This document shows, one piece after another, positions 1 through 11,772 of a stretch of 64,000 nt of DNA (the first letter of the stretch is position 1; the number at the start of each line of letters is the position of its first letter). The notes beneath the pieces are model-generated. The model saw only the letters and a list, made by a program, of their open reading frames with translations. It did not search any database and had not been told where the DNA came from. Origin of the DNA: Hyunsoonleella pacifica (lineage in GTDB: Bacteria; Bacteroidota; Bacteroidia; Flavobacteriales; Flavobacteriaceae); the NCBI RefSeq assembly GCF_004310335.1, contig NZ_SIRS01000004.1, positions 289,856 through 353,855 of the forward strand, read 5' to 3'. A program made the position numbers and the translations under genes.

Positions 1-3000
1 TACAATCTTGTACGGCTACCCCAGTAGCTGCTGTTGTGCCCGCATTGCTCAATGTAATGGTAAACGTGACTACGTCTCCTACATTTGGTGTTGCGTCGCT
101 TACTGCTTTGCTTATGCTTAGGTCGGCCGTTTGTGGGGTAACTGTAAAGTTATCTTCATCGTCCTCACTCTGGTCGCCATCGTCATTATCTGGTGTACTG
201 GTTGGATCGAACTGATCGCTGCCTGTTACTTCGGCCATATTGGTATACTCGCCTACTGCTCCTGTTGGGGCATTGACCGTAACCTCGTAACTCAACGTTA
301 CTGATGTGCCGTTTGCTATTGATAAGCTTGACCAATCTATCTGATTGCCTGTGGCTATACCTCCATTATCTATTGTGCCACCTGTGATTGTATATCCTAC
401 TGGAACAACATCACTTGCACTTACGCCTGTAGCGTCATCTGGACCATCGTTGGTTATCGTTACCTCAAAGGTTACCGTATCGCCTACGTTTGGTGTTGCA
501 CTGCTTGTGGCTGCTATTCCTTTTGTTAATACTAGGTCTGCTTGGGCTGGGGTTACTTCTTCTGTATCTTCATCGTCTTCACTTTGATCCCCATCATCAT
601 TATCTGGCGTACTGGTGGGATCGAACTGGTCACTTGCTGTAATCTCTGCGACGTTTCTATACTCGCCTGCTGCGCCCGTTGGGGCGTTTACCGTGACTTG
701 GTAGCTTAATGTTAAGCCTGCTAATGGTACGGTAAGTCCATCCCAATCTATCGTCGTTGCTCCTGCATTATAAACCCCTCCGTTATCGATGCTACCAGCT
801 ACTAAACTGTAACCTATTGGCAATACATCGTCTAGACTTACGCCTGTGGCTGTTGTTGTGCCTCCGTTGCTGATGGCTATGCTGAACGTCAGCACATCGC
901 CTACGTTTACTGGTGCGCCGTTGTTGTCTACTACGGTTTTATCTATTGATAAATCTGCTGTTTGTGGTACTACTTCAAAGGTATCTTCATCATCGTCATC
1001 GCCTCCTGTTGTTGGATCGTTGTCGCCATCGGCATTATCCTCATCTACGGTATTGTCCGTAGTCGGGTCACTGTCGGGATCGAACTGGTCGCTGCCCGTG
1101 ATCTGTACACTGTTAAGGTACTCGTCCGCTGCTCCTGTTGGTGCGTTTACTGTGGCTTCATAGGTTACCGTGATACTGCCGTTGGATGGTACACTTAGTC
1201 CTGTCCATGTGGCGGTGTTACTTGATCCTACGCCTGCATCGTTTACCGTGCCTAAAGCATAACCTGTTGGCAATACGTCTTCTACACTTACCCCTGTGGC
1301 TGCGTCTGGACCATCATTTGTAATTACTATTTCAAACACTAAGGTGTCGCCTACGTTTGGTGTTGCACTACCTGAGGCTAAGCCTTTGGTAATGCTTAAA
1401 TCTGCCTGTGCTGGTGCTATGGTCAGTTCGTCTTCATCGTCATCGTCGCCATTACCATCGCCGTCTTCGTCTACCGTATTGTCTGTGGTCGGGTCACTGT
1501 CGGGATCGTACTGATCGCTTGCCGTGATCTGTGCGACATTGGTGTACTCGCCTGCTACGCCTGTTGGGGCGTTTACCGTGGCCTCGTACGTCACTACCGT
1601 TGTGCCATTATTGGCTGCTACGGTCAACCCTGTCCATGTGGCGGTGTTCAATGTTGCTGTTCCGCCATCGTTTACCGTGGTTAGCGTGTAACCTGTTGGT
1701 AAGATGTCTTCTAACGCTACGCCTGTCGCTATATCTGGGCCTGCGTTGGTTACCGTTAACGTGAACGTTACTGTATCTCCTACGTTTGGACTGGTGTTAC
1801 TGATCGTCTTAGCTATGCTTAAATCTGATTGTTGGATCGTTACGCCTACTTCGGCTTCATCATCGTCTGGGATGCCATCGCCATTGTCGTCTGTATCTGC
1901 ATCGCTGCTTGGGTCACTGTCTGGATCGAACTGGTCGCTTGCCGTGATCTCTACACCATTGATATACTCGTTCGCTGCTCCCGTTGGCGCGTCTACAGTG
2001 GCATCAAAGCTTAGCGTTACTGTATCGGTACCTACGGGTACTGTTAACCCTGTCCAGTCTACTTGGTTGGTCACGGTCTCGGTTCCTGTTCCACTGATGC
2101 TCGCAATGTTGCTGTATCCTACCGGTACTACATCTTGTACGGCTACCCCAGTAGCTGCTGTTGTGCCCGCATTGCTCAATGTAATGGTAAACGTGACTAC
2201 GTCTCCTACATTTGGTGTTGCGTCGCTTACTGCTTTGCTTATGCTTAGGTCGGAGGTATCAAGTGTAAGTTCTGCATTATCCTCGTCATCTTCACTCTGA
2301 TCACCATCATCATTATTAACATCACTATCGGGATCTGCTTGATCGCTGGCTGTGATTTCGGCTATATTATTGTACTCTCCCGCTGCTCCTGTTGGGGCAT
2401 TAACGGTAGCTGTAATATTTAAAGTCGCTGAACTACCATTAACAATAGTAGCTATACTCCAAACCCCTGTAGCTTCATCATAATTACCTGAGGCATCATC
2501 ACTTACATAGGTAAAACCTACTGGTAATTGATCTACAACTTCTACATTGGTTGCATCATTACCACCATCATTATCAACAATTATAGTAAATGTTACTGTG
2601 TCTCCAACGGTTGCATTAGAAGGCGCTACAGTTTTAACCAAATTCAAATCGGCTTCTTCAATTACAAAAGTTGCTGTATCTTCATCATCATCATCTCCGC
2701 CTGTAGTTGGATCTCCATCACCATCCGCATTATCTTCATCAACCGTATTATCTGTATTAGGATCACTATCAGGGTCATCTAAATCGCTCGCTGTAATTTG
2801 TACACTGTTGGTATAATTTCCTGTATCATTTACTACGGCATCGTAAGTTAACGTTCTTGACAAACCATTTCCTACATCTAAATCGCTCCAAACTATAGAA
2901 TTGTTACCAACTATATAAACTCCAGAATTTGAAATTGTTCCTGGCACTAAATCAAAACCAGATGGTAATACATCTTCAATAGCAACACCTGTGGCATCTC

Positions 3001-6000
3001 CTGGTCCAAAATTCTCTAAAAATATTGAGAATGTAACCGTATCTCCCACTGAACCTGATACCGGCAAGACTGATTTTGTTATTTGTAAATCAGCTAATTC
3101 TAATGTGATTTCTGCATTATCTTCATCATCTTCACTTTGGTCTCCATCATCATTATTTGGTGCACTATCAGGATCAGCTTGATCGCTGGCTGTAATTTCC
3201 GCAATATTTAGATATTCATTTGTTGTACCTGTTGGTGTATTAACAGTAGCCACGATATTAAGAGTTGCTGAGTTTCCTGAGGTAATACTGGCTATTGTCC
3301 AAACGCCTGTACCAGAAATATAAGCTCCACTTGCATCATCACTTTGATAGGTATAACCCGATGGTAATTGATCTAGAACTTCAATATTTGTTGCATCATC
3401 AGGCCCATCATTTGAAACCTCTATTGTAAATGTTACAGTATCACCAATACTAACATCGGTTGGAACAACTGTTTTAGCTAATGATAAATCTGCTGATTGT
3501 ATGGTAACTTCAGCTGTATCCTCATCATCATCGTCTCCTCCAGTTGTTGGATCATTATCATCATCTTCATTATCTTCATCTACATCTGGACCTGTACTAG
3601 GATCACTATCAGGATCTATACTTCCACTTTCAGCAACCTGAGCAGAATTTACATAAGGTCCGGATGCATTAACGGTAGCATTGAATGTTAAGTTTAAAGT
3701 AGCTCCATTTGCTATACTTAAATTTGTCCAAGTAATTGTTTGCGTACCTAAATCAAAAGATCCGCTATTTGATACTGTACCGGGCACCAAAGAATAACCT
3801 AAAGGAAGTACATCTTGTACTGTAACGTTATTAGCATCAGAATTCACAGAGCTCTCATCGTTATTAAAAACGGAAACAGTAAAGGTTACCACATCACCCA
3901 CATTTACGTTAGAAGATGATACTGTTTTTGTTAATTCTAAATCTGAAATGGGTAAAATTTGCACTGAAACACGGTCTGAAGCGAAACTACAAGGACCGTT
4001 ATTTACTGACCATTCAAAAACATAATTGCCCTCAGCGATTCCTGATACTTGGGTATTTTCATCATTCTCATCAACAAAGTTAACTGTAGTTGGGCCCGAA
4101 ATTTGTGTCCAAGTACCAACCCCTGCTGTTGGAGCATCAGCGCCCAACATTAGTGTTTCGAATACTGGAATAACTTGATCTGGACCTGCTTCAGCAGTAA
4201 TAGGATCTGCAAATACTACTATTTGAACCGTATCTTCGGAGGTACAACCTCCACCAACAGCAGTCCACGTAAATTCATATGTTCCTGTTGCTAAACCTGT
4301 TATTAAACTATTTGGATTGTTAGGAGCTGTTATAGTTGCTGATGCACCAGCTGTTTGTGTCCATGTTCCTGTACCTTCTACTAAATCTGTGGCACCTAAA
4401 AATGTTGTTGTTTCATCACATAACTCCTGATCTGGACCTGCAACTGCCTCTGAAGGTGGTGTACCTGTAAATGTTAGCGTAACCGTATCCGATTGAGGCG
4501 CACATAACGATGGCGGCTGAAACGGGTCTGTTAATGGGTTTGAAGGATCTGGTGGTGGCGGGTTATTTGCTACTGTCCAAGTTAAAACATATACATCGTC
4601 TAAACCATCATTGCCAACGTCACCAGGTATATTAGATAATGTAGTCAATGGATCATTTGGCCTATCTATAACCACAATTCCACCTGAAGGATCATCTGCT
4701 GGATTTGCGAAAGACCAAGTACCAATACCAATTGTTGGAGTAGTTGCCGCTAATTGTGCATCTTGCTGACAAGCATTAGGTTGATCAGGGCCAGCTTCAA
4801 TTGGTGTTGGTGCTTCAAAAACTTCTACTCTTACAATATCTGATTTATCTGTACATGAATTTGTGGAAAAATTCAACTCAAAAATATATAGACCGGCTAC
4901 AGTAAGACCAGTAACATCTGTTGTGGGGCTATTATTTGCAGCTGTAAAACCTACTGTGGCTCCACCTGGTTGAGACAATAACCTCCACTCGGAAGTCACA
5001 TCACTTGGTATTTCAGGAAATGTATTTGTTGCATCTAAATTACCTGTAGTAAGTGTTGCAGTTGTTGTATCTGCTATACATATATCTTGATCTTCGCCTG
5101 CATCTGGCTCTTCGCTAGGTCCTGCACTAACTGTAATTATTACGTCGTCTGAATTATTACAAATAGCTCCAGAGCCTGTGTAGTCTGTAGTATATCGATA
5201 CACATACTCAAACCCAGGGTCTACGGCAGCATTAGCCGTATTATTATTTGATGGTGATTGAGAAGGCTCAAATCCTGAAGTACCAGCTGGATTGGTTGTT
5301 GAAACAATTGTCCAGGTTCCTGTAGTTCCCTCTGTAGCTTCCAAAAACACACTTGTAACCTCACATAAATCTTGATCATCTCCAGCTGTTGCTGGGGCAT
5401 ATACTTCCACGGTAACATCTGCAAAAGAAGGGTCTGTACATAAAGGTGAATTTCCAACGGTGGTCCATCTGAATACATAAGTACCTGTAACTAGCATTTC
5501 TATATCAACAGTCTCAATACTTCCATCATTATCTGGGTCTTGCGTAATAACTAAGTCTGGAGAATTTGGACCACTTACTAAAGACCAAATACCACTTTCT
5601 GAGTTAGGATTCTGTAAAGGATCTGCTGAAATTCTTGTATTTGTTTGAGCACAAACCACTTGATCTCCTCCTGGAATATTTGCTTCAGTAGGTGGAATAC
5701 CTACCTCAATTTCTACCTGATCTGCAGATCCAGAAGTTGTACAATTGCCATAAGAAATTACCCATTCAAACACATAAGTACCATCTAACAAATCGGTAAA
5801 CGTGGCTGTTGGACTGTTTACATCATCAACTGTGTAACCAGATAACCCCGAAACTAAAGTCCATGTTCCCTCTCCACCTAAAGGCGCTGGATCATCTGCA
5901 TTCATAGTAAAGGAGAGTAAAACAGGATCTAAACACAATGATTGATCTGGACCTGCGCTTACAGTTGTAGCCGTATCTGCTATTACTACTTCTACTTCAT

Positions 6001-8371
6001 CAAAAGTTTCAGGACACGCGTTAGGAGCAGGTGCGGTATACCCTATAGTCCATCTAAATATATAAACGCCATTAACTAAGTTATCAACTGAGGTAGCTGG
6101 ATCGTTATCATCAATAAAGTTGGCAACAGAAGGCCCTGAAATAAAAGTCCAAGTTCCTGTTTCATCTGCTTCAGGGGTATTACCAGCTAAATTAGGTATT
6201 GATGTTGTACCATTAGGCAAACAAAAATCAGTGCCTGCATCAGCTATAGTTGGAGACTCATCTGCCAACGTTGTAATTTCTACTGTATCGGATGCGGCAG
6301 GCGCACAATCCGGAAAACCTGCTTTTTCATCTACTGACCATGTAAGCGTATATACCGTTGATGGTGCAGAAAAACCAGTTGCAATTGTATTAGGGTCTGT
6401 ATCATCTTCAAAACTAATACCTGGATCTGATGCTGTCCATACGCCATCTTGACTATCTAACAAGTCCGCTGCATTTAACTGAACAGGTGCATTAAAACAC
6501 ACGCTTTGATCAGTTCCTGCATCTACAGGTAAATTAGAAAGTGGAGTTATAGTAACTATAGTTGTTGATACCGCTGGTGGCGTACATTCAGGACCAGCTG
6601 AGACTGTGTAACTAAATGTATATACACCAGGAACCATTATTTGCGCTGGAGCAATACCAATTTGAGTTGTACGTAAATATCTATCATTTATTACTGCATT
6701 TGTCATACCATCAGGTCCATCAATCAAAGACCAAATAGATGTTTCGCCTGGATCTATTGCACTACCAGCCAAATTCCCATCTATTTGCCCACAAACAAAC
6801 TCTTGCGGTGAGCCTGCATTAGAGCCAGAAATAGGCGTTGAGATAAAAATACTTATGCTGCTATTTGCCACATCACAACCTTGAAGTAAATTACCAGTTC
6901 TCCTTCTTCTAAAGTTTACAGTATAAGTACCTGCCACATCAAAATCATCAATTGTTGTAGTTCCTGGACTGCCGCCAGGTGCATTTTGATAATTTGTTGG
7001 AAATGTGAGACCCGAATCTGCTGGACCACTTATTATGCTATATTGTGTTTGATTTCCACTTGAAAATGTGTATGGTACATCCACCTCAGTAGCACCACAA
7101 GGCGCTGTAATATTGTTTCCGCCGTTCGCTAGAATACTTATGGGGTTAACGTTGTATCTAACAGTAACCTCAGCGGATGAAGAAGAATCATCACAACTAG
7201 TTGCGTTATTAGTAATTGTATATCTAAATCTATATGTATTTGAGGCTGATAAGCCCGTAACTTGCGTGGTACTATTATCTTCATCTACGATGGTTACTGT
7301 TGGACCACTAATCTGCTCCCATAATACAGTTTCATTAGTAAAATTACCTTGTGAACCAACTAGAGTTGCCTCAGTTGTTGAAGGGTCACAAAATGTAATT
7401 GTTCTATCTTGTACGGTTGCTTCCGAAACCTCTTGAGTGGCTTCAGGCACTGTGATTGTTACCGTATCGCTACCAGTAACACAAGGACCAGATACTTCCC
7501 ATCTAAAAACGTATTCTCCTTCTCTTAGCCCATTAACGCCTGTTGTATTATTATTTGGCGAACTAATACCAGGAGTAGTTGGCCCACTTACGAAAGTCCA
7601 AGTACCTTGTTGCCCATTAATATTTTCACCTCCAAAACTTGCATTAAGGTTTGTACTTTGATCTACAGTATAACAATTTGACAATGTTTGATCGGGACCT
7701 GCATCGACAGGATCAACACCTCCATAATTTGTTATTGTAATTTCATCAAAGGATTCACAAAATCTACCTGGAGCATATTCGGGACCTGTTATTACCCATC
7801 GCACTGTGGTTACACCAGCAGAACCTTCGGGTAATGAAATAGTAGTAACCGGTGCCATCATATCGCCAAATGATACACCTGCAGGGTTTCCACCAACAAA
7901 CTCCCACACCCCAACCTCACCTGGATTGGTAGGTGTATTAGCACTTAACACTAGCGAGCCTGAAGAATCAGGACAAGATTCAATATTCATACCAGCATCT
8001 GCCTGCGTTATAGGTTCAACAGTAATGGTAACTGTTTGAGATGGCTCGCTCCCATTGAAACAAACAGCAAATAACTCAAAAGTATATGTGTTTCCTCCAG
8101 TATGACCAGTGATTATTGGATTATCGATAGAATCATCACTAATTACAACAGCAGGTCCAAAGATTTGTCTCCACGTAGGTCCTTCTGCATAAGTATCTGG
8201 TGTATTCCCATTTAGTTGAAGCGTTTCATTTTCGCAAATCGTTCTATCAACTCCAGCATTTACAGTACAAGATTGTGCTTCAGTTATATTTACTCCAAAA
8301 AACATAAAAACACCAAAACATAGGAGCAATTTTTTGGTATTTGCCTTAGTAATTGAGTAGAAATTATTCAT
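1..8371 (-). CDS. Giant secreted repeat protein, PKD/Ig-like plus DUF11 repeats (3'-truncated by window edge)
   Basis: An open frame runs from the ATG at 8371 to the window edge, about 2790 codons; I checked the frame at several points and found no stop. Residues 1-32 form a signal peptide ending near TEAQ. From about residue 34 to 1475 there are roughly 15 repeats of about 95 residues that begin like AGPDQ...C, as in PKD/Ig-like modules of gliding and adhesin proteins. From residue 1476 there are at least nine DUF11 repeats (ADLSI.K...NVGDTVTF) of about 130 residues, joined by Asp-rich linkers. Such proteins in this phylum are usually exported by the type IX system and surface anchored, but the C-terminus that would show this lies outside the window. 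Likely an adhesin or surface-layer protein (inference). Repeats 5-10 are much more GC-rich than the rest. No close promoter match was seen upstream. Confidence 0.9.
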   Translation of the reverse strand, partial: MNNFYSITKANTKKLLLCFGVFMFFGVNITEAQSCTVNAGVDRTICENETLQLNGNTPDTYAEGPTWRQIFGPAVVISDDSIDNPIITGHTGGNTYTFELFAVCFNGSEPSQTVTITVEPITQADAGMNIESCPDSSGSLVLSANTPTNPGEVGVWEFVGGNPAGVSFGDMMAPVTTISLPEGSAGVTTVRWVITGPEYAPGRFCESFDEITITNYGGVDPVDAGPDQTLSNCYTVDQSTNLNASFGGENINGQQGTWTFVSGPTTPGISSPNNNTTGVNGLREGEYVFRWEVSGPCVTGSDTVTITVPEATQEVSEATVQDRTITFCDPSTTEATLVGSQGNFTNETVLWEQISGPTVTIVDEDNSTTQVTGLSASNTYRFRYTITNNATSCDDSSSSAEVTVRYNVNPISILANGGNNITAPCGATEVDVPYTFSSGNQTQYSIISGPADSGLTFPTNYQNAPGGSPGTTTIDDFDVAGTYTVNFRRRRTGNLLQGCDVANSSISIFISTPISGSNAGSPQEFVCGQIDGNLAGSAIDPGETSIWSLIDGPDGMTNAVINDRYLRTTQIGIAPAQIMVPGVYTFSYTVSAGPECTPPAVSTTIVTITPLSNLPVDAGTDQSVCFNAPVQLNAADLLDSQDGVWTASDPGISFEDDTDPNTIATGFSAPSTVYTLTWSVDEKAGFPDCAPAASDTVEITTLADESPTIADAGTDFCLPNGTTSIPNLAGNTPEADETGTWTFISGPSVANFIDDNDPATSVDNLVNGVYIFRWTIGYTAPAPNACPETFDEVEVVIADTATTVSAGPDQSLCLDPVLLSFTMNADDPAPLGGEGTWTLVSGLSGYTVDDVNSPTATFTDLLDGTYVFEWVISYGNCTTSGSADQVEIEVGIPPTEANIPGGDQVVCAQTNTRISADPLQNPNSESGIWSLVSGPNSPDLVITQDPDNDGSIETVDIEMLVTGTYVFRWTTVGNSPLCTDPSFADVTVEVYAPATAGDDQDLCEVTSVFLEATEGTTGTWTIVSTTNPAGTSGFEPSQSPSNNNTANAAVDPGFEYVYRYTTDYTGSGAICNNSDDVIITVSAGPSEEPDAGEDQDICIADTTTATLTTGNLDATNTFPEIPSDVTSEWRLLSQPGGATVGFTAANNSPTTDVTGLTVAGLYIFELNFSTNSCTDKSDIVRVEVFEAPTPIEAGPDQPNACQQDAQLAATTPTIGIGTWSFANPADDPSGGIVVIDRPNDPLTTLSNIPGDVGNDGLDDVYVLTWTVANNPPPPDPSNPLTDPFQPPSLCAPQSDTVTLTFTGTPPSEAVAGPDQELCDETTTFLGATDLVEGTGTWTQTAGASATITAPNNPNSLITGLATGTYEFTWTAVGGGCTSEDTVQIVVFADPITAEAGPDQVIPVFETLMLGADAPTAGVGTWTQISGPTTVNFVDENDENTQVSGIAEGNYVFEWSVNNGPCSFASDRVSVQILPISDLELTKTVSSSNVNVGDVVTFTVSVFNNDESSVNSDANNVTVQDVLPLGYSLVPGTVSNSGSFDLGTQTITWTNLSIANGATLNLTFNATVNASGPYVNSAQVAESGSIDPDSDPSTGPDVDEDNEDDDNDPTTGGDDDDEDTAEVTIQSADLSLAKTVVPTDVSIGDTVTFTIEVSNDGPDDATNIEVLDQLPSGYTYQSDDASGAYISGTGVWTIASITSGNSATLNIVATVNTPTGTTNEYLNIAEITASDQADPDSAPNNDDGDQSEDDEDNAEITLELADLQITKSVLPVSGSVGDTVTFSIFLENFGPGDATGVAIEDVLPSGFDLVPGTISNSGVYIVGNNSIVWSDLDVGNGLSRTLTYDAVVNDTGNYTNSVQITASDLDDPDSDPNTDNTVDEDNADGDGDPTTGGDDDDEDTATFVIEEADLNLVKTVAPSNATVGDTVTFTIIVDNDGGNDATNVEVVDQLPVGFTYVSDDASGNYDEATGVWSIATIVNGSSATLNITATVNAPTGAAGEYNNIAEITASDQADPDSDVNNDDGDQSEDDEDNAELTLDTSDLSISKAVSDATPNVGDVVTFTITLSNAGTTAATGVAVQDVVPVGYSNIASISGTGTETVTNQVDWTGLTVPVGTDTVTLSFDATVDAPTGAANEYINGVEITASDQFDPDSDPSSDADTDDNGDGIPDDDEAEVGVTIQQSDLSIAKTISNTSPNVGDTVTFTLTVTNAGPDIATGVALEDILPTGYTLTTVNDGGTATLNTATWTGLTVAANNGTTVVTYEATVNAPTGVAGEYTNVAQITASDQYDPDSDPTTDNTVDEDGDGNGDDDDEDELTIAPAQADLSITKGLASGSATPNVGDTLVFEIVITNDGPDAATGVSVEDVLPTGYALGTVNDAGVGSSNTATWTGLSVPSNGSITVTYEATVNAPTGAADEYLNSVQITGSDQFDPDSDPTTDNTVDEDNADGDNDPTTGGDDDDEDTFEVVPQTADLSIDKTVVDNNGAPVNVGDVLTFSIAISNGGTTTATGVSLDDVLPIGYSLVAGSIDNGGVYNAGATTIDWDGLTVPLAGLTLSYQVTVNAPTGAAGEYRNVAEITASDQFDPTSTPDNDDGDQSEDDEDTEEVTPAQADLVLTKGIAATSSATPNVGDTVTFEVTITNDGPDDATGVSASDVVPVGYTITGGTIDNGGIATGNQIDWSSLSIANGTSVTLSYEVTVNAPTGAVGEYTNMAEVTGSDQFDPTSTPDNDDGDQSEDDEDNFTVTPQTADLSISKAVSDATPNVGDVVTFTITLSNAGTTAATGVAVQDC
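5..126 (-). repeat. 122-bp exact duplicate of 2132-2253 (DUF11 repeat 10)
   Basis: Bases 5-126 match 2132-2253 at every position, an offset of 2127 bp or 709 codons, in frame. The match stops at base 4, four bases from the window end, and at 126 on the other side. Confidence 0.95.
2132..2253 (-). repeat. 122-bp exact duplicate of 5-126 (DUF11 repeat 5)
   Basis: Partner of the copy at 5-126. It covers the start of DUF11 repeat 5 up to the VAVQD segment. Confidence 0.95.
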
Positions 8372-8519
8372 TTATTGTTAGTTATAGTTTATACATTAAT
8401 ATTCTAAAATAGAAATTGATCCTTTTTTGATTTTTTTTATAAAAGATCTTTAATTTAAATCGATTAAAAACATATTAAATCGATATAATTATAAAAATGA
8501 GAGTAAATAAAACAGTTTT

Positions 8520-8774
8520 ATGTGTAAAAACTGTAAAAATAGAAGCAACCACAATTCCAAAGATAGGGAGATAAACGCATCAAAAGTGAGAAAATTATTA
8601 ACAAAATATGTTAATAATATTTTACATATGATAACTCAAAAAGTTAAAACTATTAAGAAACGTTTAGCCATAGGAGAAATTGATACTAAAACTCACAATA
8701 AGTTTTAAGTTAAATACACCATAGAATTGGAAAAATTAGAATCCTATTTAGTAGATTCAACAATTTCGAGTTAA
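8520..8774 (+). pseudogene. Possible decayed gene, perhaps the C-terminal helical tail of a serine recombinase
   Basis: A 62-codon frame (8520-8708) is followed in the same frame, after one stop, by 21 more codons (YTIELEKLESYLVDSTISS) and another stop. The GEIDTKT...ELEKLESYL pattern resembles the charged coiled tail of Bacteroidota large serine recombinases. I see no catalytic domain. This is a weak call based on pattern only; the stretch could be random AT-rich sequence. It lies on the 3' side of a tRNA gene, where mobile elements often integrate. Confidence 0.22.
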
Positions 8775-8996
8775 ACCCTTTAATATCAATGGATAGGTAA
8801 AATAAAAAATGAAGAAGACATCAGTTTAGGTAAATTCTCTATTCAAGTGCCTCCAAAAGTGATTATATACACCTCTAAGATCCACTTTGAAAAAAACAAA
8901 AACTCACTCCTACAAATTCAAGCGAGCTTTATATCCATATATATTAATATTAAGGCTTTGGGATTACATATCCCTCAAGGCTCCGCCTTGAAAAAA

Positions 8997-9049
8997 GAAA
9001 AACTCCGCTTACAAATTCAAGCTAGCTTGATTTGACGCGGAGTTTTTCT
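8997..9049. terminator. Bidirectional intrinsic terminator
   Basis: Arms AAAAACTCCGC (8998-9008) and GCGGAGTTTTT (9037-9047) flank a loop that itself contains a perfect 14-bp palindrome at 9017-9030. A-rich and T-rich flanks allow termination in both directions; on the minus strand it ends transcription coming from tRNA-Arg. Confidence 0.8.
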
Positions 9050-9058
9050 TTTTATTCG

Positions 9059-9132
9059 TGACCCCGGAGGGATTCAAACCCCCAACCCTCAGAGCCGAAA
9101 TCTGATGCGCTATTCAGTTGCGCCACGGGGCC
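9059..9132 (-). tRNA. tRNA-Arg (anticodon TCG)
   Basis: The minus strand reads GGCCCCG at 9132-9126 and closes with CGGGGTC plus discriminator A at 9066-9059, a 7-bp acceptor stem with one G-T pair. The anticodon arm TCAGA-TTTCGGC-TCTGA places TCG at positions 34-36, which decodes CGA arginine codons. CCA is not encoded. It lies 41 bp downstream of yqeY on the same strand and is followed by the terminator at 8997-9049. Confidence 0.93.
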
Positions 9133-9173
9133 GTTTTCTAGTATGCAGTAGCAGTCTACAGCTGCTGAAATTT

Positions 9174-9626
9174 TTAACTAGATAGCTTTGCTTTTACAAT
9201 AGTAGAAATAGTTTTTCCATCTGCTTGCCCCGCTAACTCCTTACTAACTATCCCCATAACTTTTCCCATATCTTTCATACCCTCTGCTCCTACTTGATCA
9301 ATGGTTGCTACAACAACTTTTTCTATTTCTTCTTCACTTAAGGCTTCTGGTAAAAATTGACTTATAATTTCTGCTTCTGCCAACTCAGGAGCAGCCAAAT
9401 CTTCTCTACCTTGCTCAACATATACCGCAGCACTATCCTTACGTTGTTTTACTTGCTTTTGAAGAATTTTTAATTCTTGCTCTTCTGAAAGCTCTTCTCC
9501 CGCTCCACTTTCAGTTTTAGCTAAAAGGATTGCAGACTTTACTGCTCTTAAAGCTGTTAATGCTGTTTGATCTTTAGCTTTCATAGCATCTTTTAAAGCT
9601 GCCATTATATCTTTTTGTAAACTCAT
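9174..9626 (-). CDS. yqeY: GatB/YqeY domain protein
   Basis: 150 residues, the usual length of the stand-alone YqeY family, which resembles the C-terminal domain of GatB of the tRNA amidotransferase. Residues about 1-60 give the helical MKAKD..ALRAVKSAI region; the second half carries the EAEIISQFLPEALSEEE and KTISTIVKAKL segments typical of the family. The family has been linked to tRNA-dependent amidation by homology only, so the role is open. It follows ftsZ on the same strand, but the ftsZ terminator lies between, so it is probably transcribed separately, perhaps with the tRNA. Confidence 0.88.
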   Translation of the reverse strand: MSLQKDIMAALKDAMKAKDQTALTALRAVKSAILLAKTESGAGEELSEEQELKILQKQVKQRKDSAAVYVEQGREDLAAPELAEAEIISQFLPEALSEEEIEKVVVATIDQVGAEGMKDMGKVMGIVSKELAGQADGKTISTIVKAKLSS

Positions 9627-9676
9627 AATTTATGTAAATCGAAAGAGATGCGAAGATAGAAAAAAGGATATAAAAA

Positions 9677-9709
9677 ATCCCGAAAAGATTGAGGGAAACT
9701 CTTCGGGAT
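9677..9709 (-). terminator. Rho-independent terminator after ftsZ
   Basis: Arms ATCCCGAAAAG (9677-9687) and CTCTTCGGGAT (9699-9709) pair in 10 of 11 positions. On the minus strand the hairpin is followed by a T6 run. It closes the dcw cluster 35 bp after the ftsZ stop. Confidence 0.85.
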
Positions 9710-9744
9710 CATAACTTAAGTGAGGTTAAACACAGAAGTGCTTT

Positions 9745-11712
9745 CTAATCTACATTGTCATGTAGAAAAGAATTATTAGTTCTTATTTGTATATCATCAT
9801 TATCATCAAAACCAACGCTTGTTCTAGATATATCAGTTTCAGATGAATGTTTAGTTTCATCTAAATCAACACCTTGTCGCTTATATGCTGGTACTTTTTC
9901 TATATCATCAATTTTAGCATTATTAAATTTATAGTTAAAGTCCTTCATTTTTCTTCTACGTTCTGCGGTGCGTTGTTTCAAAATTTCGGAAATTGGTAAT
10001 TCAGTAGCTTCAACATCATCTTCAATTAGCTCTTCTTGAACTTCTTCTTCAACTACTTTTCTTTCAAAAACGATGTCTTCTTGAACTTCTTCTGCTACTT
10101 TATCAACAACTGGTTGTCCGCTATTCATTGATGATTCTGCTTCAATATAATCATCAAGTGCATAACGTACTTCTTCTCCTTGCTCATTTGTTTCATTAAC
10201 GGTAATAAGCTCAACATAATCATTTACAGGCATATCTTTAACATCCTCTTCTTCATCTAAAGCAAACATCACTTTTTCCTCAACCTTTGCTGTAAACTCT
10301 TCTTTTTCTGGAGATAAAGGTAAATCAAATGTTAATGTAATTTGCTGCTCTTCCTCAGGCTCAACAACTTCAACATCTTTTACTTCCATTATTGTTACAG
10401 GTTTTATGATAAAATCATCTTCTTCAACCGGAGATTTAACTTCTTGATACACTACATCTATATCTTTGATTAATTCAGATGTTGGAATTAGAGTAATGTC
10501 TTTTAATTCTTCAGAAACCTTAGGCTTTTCTAATACTATCTTCTCAGCCGAAATAATCTCATCTTCAACTTCATCCAAATCTAAAGTATGTCTTACAATT
10601 GGATTAGGCTCTTTCTTTTCTAACTCTACTATTGGTGCTATAATTACAGGCTCTTTATCTTTTTCAGAATCATCTTCTAAAGCATGAATTACTTTCTTTG
10701 TTTCTGTATTTGATATTTCATCTTGTTGATCGATATTAAACCCTGTTGCAATTATAGTAACAGAAATTGATTCTTCAAGAGTCTCATCTTCTCCAACACC
10801 CATAATAATATTGGCGCCATGTCCTGCTTCATTTTGAATATGGTCATTAATTTCTCCTATCTCATCAATCGTAATCTCTTGAGAACCTGAAACTATTAGT
10901 AACAGTACATTTTTTGCTCCAGTTATTTTATTATCATTTAATAAAGGAGAATCTAAAGCTTTACGAATGGCATCTTGAGCTCTGTTCTGTCCAGAGGCAA
11001 TAGACGACCCCATAATTGCCGTACCACTGTTACTCAGCACTGTTTTTGCATCTCGTAAATCGATATTTTGTGTGTAGTGATGTGTAATAACTTCAGCTAT
11101 TCCACGAGCAGCTGTGGAAAGTACTTCATCTGCCTTAGAAAACCCTGCTTTAAAACCAAGATTTCCATAAACTTCACGAAGTTTGTTATTATTGATTACA
11201 ATTAAAGAATCTACTACATCTCTTAACCTTTCTATTCCTTTTTGAGATTGTTCCAAACGCATTTTTCCTTCAAACTGAAAAGGCATTGTTACAATCCCAA
11301 CAGTAAGGATATCTTTATCCTTAGCCATTTTTGCTATTATAGGTGCAGCTCCTGTTCCTGTTCCACCACCCATTCCTGCAGTAATGAATACCATTTTTGT
11401 ATTAGAATCTAGCATTTGAGAAATGTCATCAAAACTCTCTACAGCGGATTGCTCTCCTATTTCTGGATTTGCTCCTGCACCTAATCCTTCAGTTAAGTTT
11501 ACACCTAATTGAATTTTATTAGGCACACCACTATTTTGTAATGCTTGTGCATCGGTATTACAGATATAAAAGTCTACACCTTTTATACCTTGTAAGAACA
11601 TGTGGTTTATAGCATTGCTACCGCCACCTCCTACACCGATAACTTTTATCACATTTGATTGATTTTTAGGTAAATCAAATGCAATGCTTTCGAATTCGTT
11701 TTTGCTGCTCAT
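9745..11712 (-). CDS. ftsZ: Cell division protein FtsZ
   Basis: Tubulin-like GTPase that forms the Z ring. GTP-binding glycines GVGGGGSNA are at residues 26-34 and the tubulin signature GGGTGTGA at 115-122. The globular part ends near residue 330. A long acidic linker rich in Glu and Val follows to about 600, then a conserved C-terminal peptide [13 protein letters not shown] and a further tail ending FLHDNVD. At 655 residues it is far longer than the 383 of E. coli, as is usual in flavobacteria. Last gene of the dcw cluster; 103 bp separate it from ftsA and hold a strong hairpin, so its expression may be tuned separately. Confidence 0.97.
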   Translation of the reverse strand: MSSKNEFESIAFDLPKNQSNVIKVIGVGGGGSNAINHMFLQGIKGVDFYICNTDAQALQNSGVPNKIQLGVNLTEGLGAGANPEIGEQSAVESFDDISQMLDSNTKMVFITAGMGGGTGTGAAPIIAKMAKDKDILTVGIVTMPFQFEGKMRLEQSQKGIERLRDVVDSLIVINNNKLREVYGNLGFKAGFSKADEVLSTAARGIAEVITHHYTQNIDLRDAKTVLSNSGTAIMGSSIASGQNRAQDAIRKALDSPLLNDNKITGAKNVLLLIVSGSQEITIDEIGEINDHIQNEAGHGANIIMGVGEDETLEESISVTIIATGFNIDQQDEISNTETKKVIHALEDDSEKDKEPVIIAPIVELEKKEPNPIVRHTLDLDEVEDEIISAEKIVLEKPKVSEELKDITLIPTSELIKDIDVVYQEVKSPVEEDDFIIKPVTIMEVKDVEVVEPEEEQQITLTFDLPLSPEKEEFTAKVEEKVMFALDEEEDVKDMPVNDYVELITVNETNEQGEEVRYALDDYIEAESSMNSGQPVVDKVAEEVQEDIVFERKVVEEEVQEELIEDDVEATELPISEILKQRTAERRRKMKDFNYKFNNAKIDDIEKVPAYKRQGVDLDETKHSSETDISRTSVGFDDNDDIQIRTNNSFLHDNVD

Positions 11713-11772
11713 AAATTCTAGTTTTCTGGGGTTCTAAATATTATTTTAATCAATGGTTAATTAGCTTTTTGC

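Larger units (their letters stand above)
1..3946 (-). repeat. DUF11 repeat array inside the giant gene
   Basis: Nine complete repeats and part of a tenth. They begin near 3946, 3500, 3108, 2665, 2254, 1830, 1415, 965, 550 and 130 (high coordinates, minus strand). Each starts with [A/S]DL-x-[I/L]-x-K, has a VGDxVTF strand and a DVLPxGY motif, and ends in ITASDQ[F/Y/A]DPDSDP plus an acidic linker. Linkers are mainly of two kinds: a long one containing [13 protein letters not shown] and a short one containing [13 protein letters not shown]. Confidence 0.85.
8372..9058. other. Gene-poor gap between the giant gene and tRNA-Arg
   Basis: Very AT-rich up to about 8850. It holds the possible decayed gene at 8520-8774, a small palindrome at 8974-8990 (TCAAGGC...GCCTTGA) and the terminator at 8997-9049. 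The phrase around 8899-8931 (AAAAACTC...CAAATTCAAGC) is imperfectly repeated at 8998-9029. No convincing intact gene was found. Confidence 0.6.

Noticed and set aside
1-3946. Regular repeats that might suggest a CRISPR array
   Set aside because: The unit is about 400 bp, in frame and protein-coding (DUF11); no short repeat-spacer pattern exists.
345-8039. Several plus-strand reading frames of 60-200 codons inside 345-8039
   Set aside because: They lie antisense to the giant minus-strand gene and have low-complexity Ser/Val/Thr or Ile/Cys-rich products typical of antisense reading of a repeat gene.
8847-9035. 62-codon plus-strand frame
   Set aside because: It runs through the terminator and its imperfect upstream duplicate; the composition is not protein-like.
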